Assembly: GCF_900090045.1 (NCBI RefSeq)
Contig: NW_021638325.1
Span: 1 to 37,286, forward strand
Direction: 5' to 3'
From: Plasmodium malariae
Taxonomy: Eukaryota; Apicomplexa; Aconoidasida; Haemosporida; Plasmodiidae
Length of the DNA stretch: 37,286 nucleotides
The notes beneath the pieces are model-generated. The model was not told where the DNA came from. It made no database searches and worked only from the letters and a program-made list of their open reading frames with translations. Positions 12,132-24,608 of this stretch are shown here, piece by piece (positions within the stretch are counted from its first letter, which is position 1; every line of letters starts with the position of its first letter). A program made the position numbers and the translations under genes.

Positions 12132-15100
12132 ATTAACACGTATACATGCACAATATATTTAAGAGAAAAATATTTTTGACAAAAAAATATATTATTTAAA
12201 TTCTGTAAGGTCTGAAGGAAAAAAAGAGTAATAATGCAAATTAATGAATAATATAACAGAGAAAATCAAGAGGAAAATATGAAATTAGAAATCCAGATGT
12301 TTAAAATATATTCTATCTATATATATATTTTTTTTATTTCTGCAATAATATCCATTAGAATTTTATATTAATACTCTATTAAGCAAAACTAGTCATATTT
12401 TATTATATATTAAAAATAAGGAAAATAAAAAAATATAGTTAAAAATTCCAGAAAATATTAAACTTGTAAGAACGAAAAATTCTCAATAATAAAAAACACT
12501 AAAATAAATTCCGATACCTTCTTTGAATTAATATACTATTAACAAATAAATTTATATAATTATATTTTTTTCTATTAAAAATTATTGTACAATTTTTTCC
12601 ACACCTCGAAAGATATTTATTTGTATTTTTTAAACATTTCCATTATTTGATATATTCAAATTTTAATTAATATAAAAGTTTTGATAATAAGAAAAACAGA
12701 ATACTTTGAAAGATAGAAACCATAATGAAAATGTATACATAATTTATATAATTATATATATTATAGAACAAATATACTTTATACCTAGTGAAATTATGCT
12801 GGATTGTTATGAGTTAATTGATTCTCTCAAATTAAGAGTGTTTATTTATTATGTATTTGTAACTATTTATCTCTTATATAGATCAGTAATTCTTTTTAAT
12901 AATTTATGTCTTCTTAAAATGAAAATTTATTTTTAAAAATTCTCTCTCTTAATAAAGAATTCAAATTTCTTTTAAATCAAATATTGTAACTTAAATGAAA
13001 TATCTTCACACATATTTATATATACTGATAACAATATGTATTTTTTCTTGGTTTATAAAAATTTTATTAAAATAAATTTAAAAAATCAATGAAATTATTA
13101 AAGTAACCAAAACAGGATAATAATGAAATAATGCTGAATATATCCATTTTTACATTAATCTGTATTTATTAATCACTTTTAAAAAAAAATATAAACCTAT
13201 AAATAAAAAAAATTCTTATAGTTTTTCTATTTATTTTTTTTTTCTATATTATAATTTATTAATATTTTCATGCAATCAAAGAAATATTGCATAAATAGAG
13301 AAAAATATATAAATTAAAGAGTTCTGAATCCATATTCTTCAATATTACCTTAAAATAAGGCGCAAATGAAACAGAATAAAATTATTTTATAGGAATTTCA
13401 AAAGATATCATAAATTTTTATTTTTTTCCTTTCAATTAAATATCTATTTTTATTATGTTATATTAATAAAATATAGTTTAACCCTTTCTTTTTGAATATT
13501 CAATAGAATTTACACATTTTGACCTTGAATTCTTTTTTTTTTAGATTTTTTGTACTTACAGAATAATATTTTTTTTTAATAGTTAGTTAATAATATTATT
13601 ATTTTTTTTTATTTTTTGTATTATTTTACAAATTATATGTATTATATATATATATATATATATTTACAAAATAAACCAATAATATATCTATTTGTTTATA
13701 TATTAAATCCACTTTAATACATAACTATTTTTTATTTCTTCCATGTACCATGAAAATAGATAAATTCCAAAATTTTACTTACTGTTTTGTATTAAGTAAA
13801 AATTAAAATAACTACACTCTTTGTATTGTTTGGATAATACCATTAATGAGTAAAATATAAATAAATAAAATAAAAAATATCTTTTTTCTGATTTAATTAT
13901 ATTAAGTACAAGTAATACAATGCTAAAAGAAATATAAATTTATCTTTGTAATATAATATTCTTATGACATATAAAAAAAATATATTATGATATATTAATA
14001 ATATTTTATTAAGAAAATAATTATTTTTATTTACTATCTATACTAACATTATCCATGTTTTAATAATTTTTAATGAATTTAATGGAAATTAAATATTCTT
14101 ATTTTATATTACAAATAATAAAGATATAGTTCTCGAAGTATATCAGTTTAATATAATTAAGGCGCTTTTCAAAAAATACTTTTATATTTTATAATATGAG
14201 ATATATATCACTTATTTAAATAATATTGAGTATACATTACAGGAATATTAATATGTACGTTGTCTTTTATTTTATTTATTTGTTATGTAAACTTAATTTT
14301 TTAACTATAATCTTATAAACATGTTCTAAGAGTATAAAATATATATTAAATATGAGATATTATAAAAGCATATTAATACATATAAACTCATGAATATATT
14401 TATAATTTAATATAAAATTTAAATATGAAAAATTTAATGTAGTGAAATATGCAACGCTTATTAATAAATATTTTACTTTATCAAGTGTATCATTTATGTA
14501 AAAATAGAAAAAAAGTATATTAATATAATAAATAAAAAAAATAAAACAAGAACCAAAGAATATTCTTCGTAAAATAACTTTAATATATAATTATTTTAAC
14601 GATTATAATAATTGTGCCCCTATATTAACTGTACATTGTTCATAAAGAATAAGACAATTAATTCCATATATTAAATGATAATAAAAAAAAAAAATTGTTT
14701 TTTTTCATTTTTTACTTTTTTTGAAACCCATTTGATTATATGTTAAATATATTAATAAAATTAAAATATAACTTATAATTCATATATTATAGTAAATATA
14801 TATAATAGTAAACTTTTTAGAACAATAAATTATATAAAAAAAAGAATAAATAATTTAATAATATTTTCTAAGTACCTTGAATTAAATGTTATTGTGATGT
14901 TGAACACATCTGATTTATAATATTGATAAATAAAATAGCAGTGGCATATACATAACTAGAAAATATTACTAAATTAAACTTCAAAACTATTTAATTATAT
15001 ATTGAAATAAAAATTCGTGTCGTAAAAAAGATTACTAATATTATGTATACTCTAAAGATTATAATGATAAATTTTGATTGACATATTAATCTATATTTTT

Positions 15101-16119
15101 GTTATTCTACATGTACAAATGATTTCAATAATAAATTTTACTAAAGCAATTAAAATATTATATTATTTTGCTTTTATTTTTAATATATAATAATAATTAT
15201 TCTATAGTATAAACATATTTACTTTTTCTGCATACATTTATATATTGAATATAAATATATATATTATCCCATTATGAAGGTTCTAAAGAAGTAGGTAAAA
15301 CTTTAACTTCTGTATATAATACAATGAAGAGAATTAGCAGATTATTTTAAAATTATACGATATAGTGTTTTCATGGAATATTATATTTATAATTAAAATA
15401 AATTTTTTGAGTATGTATATTTTTCATTTAACAAATAAATGCCTATTTTCATATACTATACTTCTTTTTAGCTAAATGTCTTTTTTTATTTAGTTAAATT
15501 TAAATTTTAGTAATATTAGTGCAGTTCAGTTTATTGACTAATATATATGTTATTGATACTTATAATAAATATGAATTTAAATAATATAAAAGGTATTAAC
15601 TTAACAATTAAAAAAATTATAATAAAATAAATGAGAAAATACTATATTTTATAAATAGTTAATATTTATCTATTTATAATATTTTAAAAGGCAAAAAAGA
15701 ATTTATGAAAAAATATTCAATTATAATAGGAAATTTATTTGAGAATATACTAAAATTAATTTATTTTTTTGTATAAAATATCAGTACAATTATATAAGTA
15801 TCATATATATAAAAAAATAGAAAAGCGAATTTTTCTCTATATTTTTTTTTTATTTACAATAAAATAACCGTGTTTTTACAATTATTATTTTATCAATTAA
15901 AAGCATTTATCTTATATTTTACTAACTATTCTATTTATTATAATGTTAATAAAAAGTAAAGAGGAAATTTTTCATAAGTAATTTTTGTTTTTAAAATCTA
16001 TATATGAAAAAAATGAAAATACTACATATTAACATATTATATATATTTTTCCATTTAAATAAATATTAAAATGAAACTAATTTAATTTGTGTTCCTTAAT
16101 TCACGTATATCTATATACA
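12132..16119. other. 4 kb intergenic region between STP1 and PIR genes
   Basis: Extremely AT-rich, with a perfect TA microsatellite at 13643-13663 and many homopolymer runs. The open frame at 12706-12936 (plus) is Ile/Tyr-rich and isolated, and I do not call it a gene. A 27-codon open patch at 15270-15350 has unusually protein-like composition and may be a gene remnant (see findings). No other structure was seen; the promoter of the PIR gene must lie upstream of 16120. Confidence 0.6.
13643..13663. repeat. TA dinucleotide microsatellite
   Basis: About ten uninterrupted TA units in an intergenic region. Such tracts are common in Plasmodium and probably length-variable. Confidence 0.9.
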
Positions 16120-17300
16120 ATGGCAACTTACACTACAGAAGAAAACGTAAAATTTATTTTTGTTTTTTAATTATTATATATATTATTTTATCCAATGTTT
16201 TGTTGTTCTAGAAATGGTAGATAAATCTATTTAATGAAAATTTTGTTTTGTACATTTATATATTATTATTTTATATTTTTTACTTTTAGGAGAATACTGT
16301 GACATTATATCTTAAATATAAAAGTGAATTTGAAACAGCTATCGAAGATACTCGGAATGTAAAGGGTAAAGAAAATCCTGGAGTGAAATGTGGTCGAATG
16401 CAGGGAAATTATCCTGATTTTACTACACCATGCCAAGAGGTTGGTAGATATTTAATTGAAATAAAGGAAAACTATGAATCCGATAGCATCAAACGTTGTA
16501 AATACTTAAATTATAGGATAAATTCAGATGATAATTATAATAAGAATTTTAAATGGTTTCAGGGATATAGAGAATTTTCGTCCAAAACAGAAAATATATG
16601 CAAGAACGAAATAATAAATATTAATTCTGAAATTTTAAAAAACCTTAAAACACTATATAGTTATTATGAAGATTTTGAAAATTATAATGGTACAATTGAT
16701 ACTTCTACTAGTAGTACTTGTAATAAAATTGAAGAATGTTACCAATTTTATATCCAACATTACAAAGAATGTCAAAAAAAAAGTAATGACGCTTTTTGTG
16801 AGGAGTTAATAAATTTTAAGAATGCATATGATGAAAAAATGAATAAATTAACTCCATGCAATGGTTTACCACACACGTTACCACAACTAGAACAAACTTC
16901 AGCACAAATATTACCACCTAAAGAAGAAGATTACTTATTTGTTCCCATTTTAACAACAGCTATCGTATTACTAATGTCTTTCACTATATTTTTTTTATAT
17001 AAGGTTAATAAGTATTATACTTAAAATTAATAATAATTTATCACATATAGAATAATTTATTTCCACAAAAATTATAAGCATATATAAATTATATTTTTAA
17101 ATAAATATACATATATTTTGATGTAGTTTACACCACTGAAATCTTGGACATATAATCGTTTACGAAAAAAAAAAATTATTGAACTTAACAAATTTCAAGA
17201 AGAATCGAGAGAATCCCTACAAAACCTTCATGAAGAAGTAAATAGAAATTATGAAGGAAGTTCTCATAATATATCCTATCAATCTCAAGGACACACTTGA
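16120..17300 (+). CDS. PIR family variant antigen, three exons
   Basis: Exon 1 is 16120-16146 (MATYTTEEN), exon 2 is 16290-17003 and exon 3 is 17127-17300, all joined in phase 0, giving 304 residues. The first donor is GTAAAA and the second is the weaker GTTAAT; the acceptors are TTTTAG and TGTAG. This is the standard pir gene build. Exon 2 carries about nine cysteines (near residues 43, 57, 79, 113, 153, 159, 170, 179, 199), including CKYLNYRI at 79-86, which is the PIR hallmark C-x-YLNYW-like motif with R in place of the usual W. A membrane segment at about 223-246 ends exon 2. Exon 3 begins FTPLKSWTYNRLRKKK, the usual PIR membrane-proximal cytoplasmic tail. The product is probably exported to or exposed at the infected-cell surface and involved in immune interaction; individual function is unknown. 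The gene is intact and reads away from the telomere. Confidence 0.88.
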
Positions 17301-20025
17301 TGCAAAATTAACCGTTTATATTATTTTCATTAAAAAATAAAATACTTAGTGATATATATGTTACACTTATGTACAAATTCATTAAAAAGCAATGTAAACG
17401 ATAAATAAAGAAATGAATATATGTCTATAAAAATTATTCAAAAAAAAAGATAAAATAAATACGATGCTATTTTTAAAATTAGTAGTAGAAAATTCCCTTT
17501 AAACGAGATTCCCCTTAGAATGAAGTATAAATAATTTTAAAACTTAAGCATATAGCACAAGAAGATAAAGCAAAAGTGGATATCCTTATATAACAATATG
17601 AGGTAGCGTTTATTTTCTTAGTATTACAGAAGAAAAAACAACATTAGAAGTAACACCAATAATAATATTATATAAATAAAAAATGTAAAATCTTGGAATA
17701 AAAACATTAATCAAAATATAAAGCATATATCTACTTTTTCTTTATAACTTTATTCAAAACTTTTATTATTTGTCCACTTTCAATTTAATACAATTAAAAA
17801 TGTTACACATTATGTAACAGTCTTAGCGTTTTTTTTCTTCTATTGATATATATTATATGTAACATTGTTGACAGGGTATTCATGATTGGCGCTAAGGTAG
17901 ATGAATTCTAATTTTAATTGTATTCAAATGGGAACAATCCTAACCATTACTTTATAATTCATAAATATGTTCTGCTCTAGAATTATTCTTATAGTTTCTT
18001 AACTGCATTAATACCTTATTCTATATATAACATACATATGATTAAAAAAATTGATATACGATAAATAATAAAAAAAGTGTAACTACATTATACATTTTTT
18101 GATAAAGTAAATTTTAATAATAACAAATAGTATTTAAATGCCTATGTTTCGTTTTTGTTTTCTCCATATAAAAAGAAAAATACAAAAAATGTTCCCATAA
18201 ATATAATAGCAAGTAATATGTTTATGTTTATAGAATGTGAGAAATAGAAATGTAATTCTTATTTTATTGAGTTTCCATATAGAATCCATTTCTATATTAT
18301 CTACACAATTTATTATCTATACATTCAAATAAAAATAATAATTTAAAAAAGGAGGATTTCATTTATCATTACATGCTATTTCTAGGCACCATGGTAATTT
18401 GTTAATTGTAAACTTCATGTACACACTCATTTTTTTTATTGTACATAGTTACATGTGTCTTTGGATTTTACTATAAATGTGAATTTTAGTTATTAACAAT
18501 ATATAATATATTTTGCACTATACTTAATATTGCGTTAGAAATAATAAACAAAAAGTTATGTAATATTGAAATTATAGAAAATTAATCAAACACTGAAATA
18601 TTCATTTAGAAAAGATAAATGAAATAATTTTAATGATAATGATGTTCCAAATTTTATTTTTAATTATCATTTCTTTACAGTAAGCATAAATTTAGTAAAA
18701 ACGAAGTTCGGAGAACATGATGTACAAATAAAATTAAAATAAAAGCAAAATTTAGTCTGTTATAATTGTTAGTTATTGTTTTTATTTAAACAGTAATTAT
18801 TTATTAAAATATATATTTACATACATTGTCAATCACGTACTGTGACACATAACAAAAATAAAATATAAAAGTAATAAAGTAATGTTATCTTACAACTTCA
18901 TTTATTTACTATCGAATTAATATATTTTAACCAGAATTAATCTATAAAAATTATTTGCTTAGTTCTAAAAATTCAATATATACTTAATTTTATTTTTATA
19001 AAGAAATAATTTTAGTACTGCAAAGGTTCCTTTCATTTATATATTAAATATATAAGATTTAAACAGGAAAACATTAACAATTATAAAAATGTTTTTAAAA
19101 TTCGAAATGTATTTCTTTTAACTTTTTTTTAATTTTATATGTAAAAAAATATTTTATTTTCTTAAAACTATGAAGTATATTTTTTTCTTTTTAAATAATA
19201 ATTGATTGCATATTTAATAATATTTATAAACTTAGAAAATAAAATAAGAATATAAATGAAATTAAAATATAATCCATACGTTCTTAACTAAGAACCTTAT
19301 ATAAATGGATACTACTTAATTATGTGTTTATAATTTTACTTTTATTCGATGTAAGGAAAATTAAAATTCTAATAAAAGGATTTTTACAATTGATATAATT
19401 TATAACACATTTCACTTAAAACATATTATATATAATAAATATTAAGTTCTTTCTTAAGTAAAATAACTTATATATATACATCAATACATCGAAATATATT
19501 TACTATCGTACTTTTATTATAATCCAAGATATACTTATTGTTAATTTTAAAATAATACACTTTCTTATTTACCTGAACAAATAATAATTTTAGATTACAA
19601 TTCACAATATAGAAAGAAAAATATTTTATTACAAACATTAACTTCTAGAGTTCTAAATAATTATCTGTATTGTACTATAATACTTAAACTTTTGAGAATA
19701 AACCCATATTTTTTATAGAAATGTATTTAAAAATATAAATAAATACTTTATGCAATAGTATTTATTAAGATACAATAATAATGTCTATTCAAATTCAAAA
19801 GCATTAAAATATTTAAATTCAAAAATAGCAATGAAAATATATTTATGTTGTGCTTTAAAAACACCAGTTATACACATATGCATTTATAATATTTTAGAAA
19901 TTATATATATTCTCATTAATCAAATCATAAAATATATTACGCTTATTACGTTATATTAAAATTTTCATTACATAAACATATGAATTTTTTTATTATTTTA
20001 TTATTCTTAATTTTGTTATTTTTCA
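17301..20025. other. 2.7 kb intergenic region between PIR and fam-l gene B (3' ends converge)
   Basis: This is the space between the 3' ends of two convergent genes, so it holds both 3' untranslated regions. A somewhat less AT-rich patch at about 17480-17690 has short protein-like fragments broken by stops (see findings). A 23-codon minus-strand frame near 18360-18440 is too short to call. The remainder is plain AT-rich DNA. Confidence 0.6.
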
Positions 20026-20874
20026 TTATTTCTTAAAATCTTGTACTATAAGCATATACATAACCATAAGTACGCTAAATAATGCTATAATAAGATAGGA
20101 AAGTACGTTTTCTCCCCATCCTTCTACAATTTCTTTCAATGTTTTCAATATTCCATCGTTTGTAATGCTTTCCCATGCCTCTTTCAAGGACGGTAAACTT
20201 GATAATATGGGTATTCCTATTCCCAGCAAGAGAAAAATAAAAAACATAGCAACTCCATATCTGTACTTTCTAAGTTTTATTTTTCTTAAAGATATATCAC
20301 AAACTCTCCTGTTTCTTTCAAGAAAATTATCGTAATCTTTTTTTTTAATCCATTTTTTTTCAAAATGGAAATGTTTTCCATCAAACATTCCATTATTATA
20401 ATCTATAACTTCGGTATAGTATTGTGCCTTATGTAATGAACTTTTATTAGATTTCTTGTTTTTATCTTTGTCCCCTTTTTCATTAATAGCTATATCCTTT
20501 TTTTTGTACTTTGTATTGTTTTGCATATTCTGTTTTAACCCTAAAATATTTGAATCCTTATCCTGCCTACATTTTGCCAGTAATCGAAAAGTTTTTATAT
20601 CTAATTTTCTGCCAAGTGTGTAGTCTTCATTTATGGATTTATTAAACGTGTTCTATGAATAAACAAATATATAAAGTATGTATTTGTTATTTAATAGATA
20701 AATAATTAATTATATGAAACATTATTAATAATAATAGAACCCGTAAAATATGAATAATGTAAATACCCTTAAATGATAATATCATACCACATCATTTTTA
20801 AAATGACATATCCCATTTAAAAGGATAAACGCAGAAATTTTAATAAATAACATTGACTTAACTATTTGCTCCAT
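20026..20874 (-). CDS. fam-l protein (gene B), two exons, altered C-terminus
   Basis: Exon 1 is 20874-20788 (29 codons, MEQIVKS), the intron is 20787-20653 (135 nt, GTATGA donor, the same length as in gene A), and exon 2 is 20652-20026, giving 237 residues. The N-terminus has a hydrophobic signal-like stretch. RLLAK at 52-56 is PEXEL-like, but Lys replaces the acidic/Gln fifth position. The KSNKSSLHKAQYYTEVIDY and GKHFHFEKKWIKKKDYD blocks are nearly identical to gene E and mark fam-l. Membrane segments lie at about 162-179 and 212-232. The frame then ends at VQDFKK, about 14-16 residues before where A and E end. The tail sequence resembling K-I-L-x-N-N-E-K is still present in a shifted frame just past the second membrane segment, so a small indel removed the normal tail. 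Still probably expressible. It lies 2.7 kb downstream of fam-m gene C on the same strand. Confidence 0.88.
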
Positions 20875-21990
20875 TATAAATATATTTAATGCTCTTATAT
20901 ACTAAGGAAGCAATTAATAATAATATAATATACTTCTAATGATAATGGATGCTATATTTATTTTACAAATATTTTTTTGTTATTGATTTGTAAAAAATTA
21001 ATAAAAATTATATAACTATAACTCCTGTTACAAAATATACAGTAAAAAAATTATAAATACATATTATAAAATTTTAGTTTTAATTTTATTTATAAAAAAT
21101 TAACTCTCGTCAATATAAGATAATATAATTTTATTCATAAATATTCAAATACTATAGTTTTATTATTTAATGTAGTGCACTAATTAAGTAATTCTTTTTA
21201 TTAATTTTTTCCAAAAGGAAATAGAAAACAAAGATATATATGATTTTGAAATATATCTAAATGTTGAGTTTATATAGAATATATAGCGTAGAGAATATAG
21301 ATAATAGAATGCTCTATATATGAATACTATAAGTACAATTTTTATGGATGCTATAATAATAATAATACTAAGAGTATAAACATTTTATTTTAGAAGGACC
21401 CATCATTGCTCTTAAAAAACATATATTATTTTAACAGTATATTTATGGTAATAATATAATGATAGAATTATATTTTGTTTTATAATAATAAATACAGAAG
21501 CTTTAGATAATACCTCAACCCATACAATCCTTTATAGTATTAAATATATATACTACAACCTCATATATGCAGAAACATATATTATAAATACAAATAAAAA
21601 CTGATTTTTTAATATTCTATCATAATTTTTGAATATTATTTTTAATTATGTTTAATATATACCTCTATTAATTAAAGAAAAATCTTTATATTCAACTACT
21701 TAATTTTTTATATATTGTTTTTAATTAATTTTTTCTTACATAGAATATACACTAAATACGAAGGAAAAAAATAAATAAAATAAAACACTGTCAAAACTGT
21801 AGTATTTGTCTTTTTTGTTCATATATTTTTTATTTGAATGGACTAAAATATTTTAATAAATTTTAGTAATATTAATTAATAAAAAAAAATATATATGTAT
21901 CCTTATTAGAATTTTTATTATCTATATTTTCATTTTCACCATGCAATATTCCCATACATATTAGCGTAATTTTCAATAGGTCCCATGTAT
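20875..21990 (-). repeat. Conserved 5' flank of fam-l gene B (copy 1)
   Basis: Reading away from the start codon, this flank aligns by eye with 36112-37210 upstream of gene E. Shared pieces in order are an AT-rich leader, a gtgcac/gcgcac box (about 21175 and 36398), tatagaatata-agcgtagagaata (about 21272 and 36496), and a distal block with atattttcattttt and gtaatt-tcta/caataggt (about 21915-21985 and 37135-37205). It probably contains the promoter, or is the trace of a segmental duplication. Confidence 0.65.
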
Positions 21991-23592
21991 ATTTTTACAA
22001 AGAAAAATATATGCAATGATCAATTGATTAACTAAAAAATAATTTTCAATATTTATATAAATGGGATAATTAAAATATATATTAATATTTTAATATTATT
22101 TTCATTTGAACCTATAAAAAATCATATATAAAAAGTAAAATTTAATCATGTAAATTATATCTGGAAAATATTACACAGAAATTTTTATTCATTAGTATTA
22201 TTTAGGCAAAACTTTATCACAAAAATTGTGTCTTCATTTTGATATAATTTAATAATATTTATAGAAAGAATAAAAGAATATTATCTATTTATAAATCATT
22301 TATAAAAAAATAATTTTTTTTTCATTTTTATTTTGTTTATAAAATTTTTATTATTAATATAAAAAAATTACTATAGGTTAATAGAGACTATGAAAAAATA
22401 TGTACATCTATGAAATTATATTAATTTTTAAATAAATATATTTAAATAAAAGAATAAGAAATAAAATTTATATATAAATATCAATCTTTTTGTGATTATT
22501 TTACTAAAAAGAAAAATGCACTTTTTTTCCTTACCCCTAATAGAAATTTTTATTATCATAGATATATAGTATATTCTTAGATGTCTACAATTATGGAAGA
22601 ACAATATTAAAAAGAAAACTATTTCAATGTACTATTTATTGATATATAATTACATTTAATTCAGTAAGGTTGTCCTTTAACGTTGTAAAATATAATGAAA
22701 TTTATGCAGTATATTTATTTATAAATTTTCAATATAAATTAAATTTAATTATTTTTTGAAAAATTGAATTAACTCCTAAATTATGAACAATAATAAAATA
22801 ACAAATGGTTTTAGCAGTTCACATAAATAAAAAAAATCACAAATTCAAAGATTTTAAGCAAATAATTGATAACCCATACACAATAAAGTTATTATTTTTT
22901 TATATATTTATTTTTTCCCTTTCAAACTAGGAACAAATAGTTAAACAATTAATAAAAGCACTATTAAAATATGTATTATTTATAACACATGTCTCATAAA
23001 ACCTAATTTATAGAATAATTAATATGTATTTTTAAGTAAATATATATATATATTCCAATGCAACGAAATGCATGAACTTCATGTAATTACTCACAAAGTA
23101 AGTCCCGTTAATTTTTTATTTTAAAGTAGTGAAGCATATTTTTTAAATTATATCAACATATAATAATTTTAAATTAGAAAAAGTGAAAAATTAAAAAATA
23201 CTTTTTCATATAGTTCAAATATAAAATAACATACGGCTTAAATGAAACAATAAAAATTGTACTATAATAAATTCATTTTAAGACGCATATATATATTTTC
23301 TATGAAGGTATATATAAATACACAAATATATATTTTAAGTCATAATATGTAGTGAAATGAAATAATAATTTAAAATACATTTTGAAGAAAAATAATACGT
23401 TCAAATTCAAAAAAATCTAAGAATATATTTTTCTATTGTTGTATATCAAAAATTCCTTGTTCATGTAGGTGCACTTAAATAAAAGTAATCAATTATAAGA
23501 ATGTTTAATAGATATATAACTAAATATAGAAATGGTATTACATCACATTAATCATTTCCTTATAGAAAGGTTCGTATTTCTTATTGTTCATT
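20875..23592. other. Intergenic: 5' flank of fam-l B and 3' flank of fam-m C
   Basis: About the first 1.1 kb is clearly related to the 5' flank of fam-l gene E, in the same order and spacing (see repeat entries). The rest is AT-rich 3' flank of gene C. A segment at about 23420-23495 resembles the 3' flank of gene E near 35055-35132 (tattgttgtatatcaaaaa, then ttgttcatgtaggtg against ttgtacatatgggtg). No coding frame seen. Confidence 0.6.
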
Positions 23593-24608
23593 TTACCTTT
23601 TTTTGAACTTAATTTTTTCATATTTTTTAACTTTTTTATGGTAGTAAAAAACACTTAATATACATGTGACACCTATTATAAAGATGGGAATAAAATATAT
23701 AAGAAAACCGAAGAAGCCTGTTATATAATAATGCTTACTTATCTTACTTCCCCTACTTTGTACTTCTTCAACAGATTTGAAAAACGAACTAAATGGGGAC
23801 TCTATCAACCATTTATTTAAAGGCATCAACATTACTTGTAACGCTTTCACACCTCCTGTATCTGTGTATCCCAAATGTTTAGAGATAATATTTAAAATCT
23901 TAAACAATCCGCTTATAAGTCCATAACCCACGAATAAATCTAGTAAAAGTAATATGGATAACAACAAAACAAAAAATATAGGTAAACCTAATCGAAATCT
24001 GTACTTTTTACGTATTATTTTTTGGTAAATCCTATTACTAATCCCCCTGTTGTTTTTAAGAAAGTTAGCATAATCAAGTTCTTTGAATATCTTTTTTTCG
24101 AAACGGGAATATTGTTCTGTTTCAAATATACGAGAATTATTTTTCTTATATTTTTTTTGCCTTTCTATATTCCTTGATAAACTTCTATTTGATTGTTTTT
24201 TTAATTGTGCAAATATGTTTTCATTATTAGATATATCTTTTCTTTCTGTCATATCATTATTTGGTATCCCTTCTTTTAACCCCATAGTACATGAATCCTT
24301 ATTATGTTTACATTTCGCTAATAATCGATAGTTCTTTGTATTTAATTTTTTGTCATTTATATAGTTTTCACCCAAAGATCCATAAAATGTCCTCTAAAAC
24401 AATAAAGTAAATATTTATAATTAAAAAGAATCAATGATATTATTCTAAAAAAAAGTATTAATAAATATAAAGCACAAGAAAAAGAAATATTTGCAAATAT
24501 CATTAGATAATATTATCATACATTTTCATTGCTAAAATGGCATATCCATGTTAAAGGTATAAACGTAGCAATATTAATAAATAAGAGTAACTTAATTTTT
24601 TTTTCCAT
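23593..24608 (-). CDS. fam-m protein (gene C), two exons, intact
   Basis: Exon 1 is 24608-24522 (29 codons, MEKKIKLLLF), the intron is 24521-24394 (128 nt, GTATGA donor, TTTTAG acceptor), and exon 2 is 24393-23593, giving 295 residues. A frame-only reading would start at a TTG at 24375, but the frame continues to the acceptor and the ATG lies in exon 1. Residues about 8-24 are hydrophobic. RLLAK at 52-56 is a PEXEL-like motif without the acidic/Gln fifth residue. A charged low-complexity linker leads to the fam-m block YSRFEKKIFKELDYANFLK (about 124-142). Membrane segments lie at about 164-185 and 254-280, with a loop of about 70 residues between them. It ends in the basic tail KKVKKYEKIKFKKR, the fam-m signature. 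Probably an exported protein, function unknown. It is the only apparently intact fam-m in the window and pairs with fam-l gene B downstream. Confidence 0.9.

Noticed and set aside
12706..12936. Plus-strand 76-codon frame after STP1
   Set aside because: Mostly I, Y, L, F and N; isolated and without splice partners. It probably arises by chance in AT-rich DNA.
18360..18440. Minus-strand 23-codon frame reading MSVYMKFTINKLPWCLEIAC
   Set aside because: Too short, with no splice partner or family match; composition alone is not enough.
24083..24331. Plus-strand frame over fam-m gene C
   Set aside because: Antisense shadow of fam-m exon 2. The plus-strand frame at 32476-32661 over pseudogene D is the same kind of shadow.
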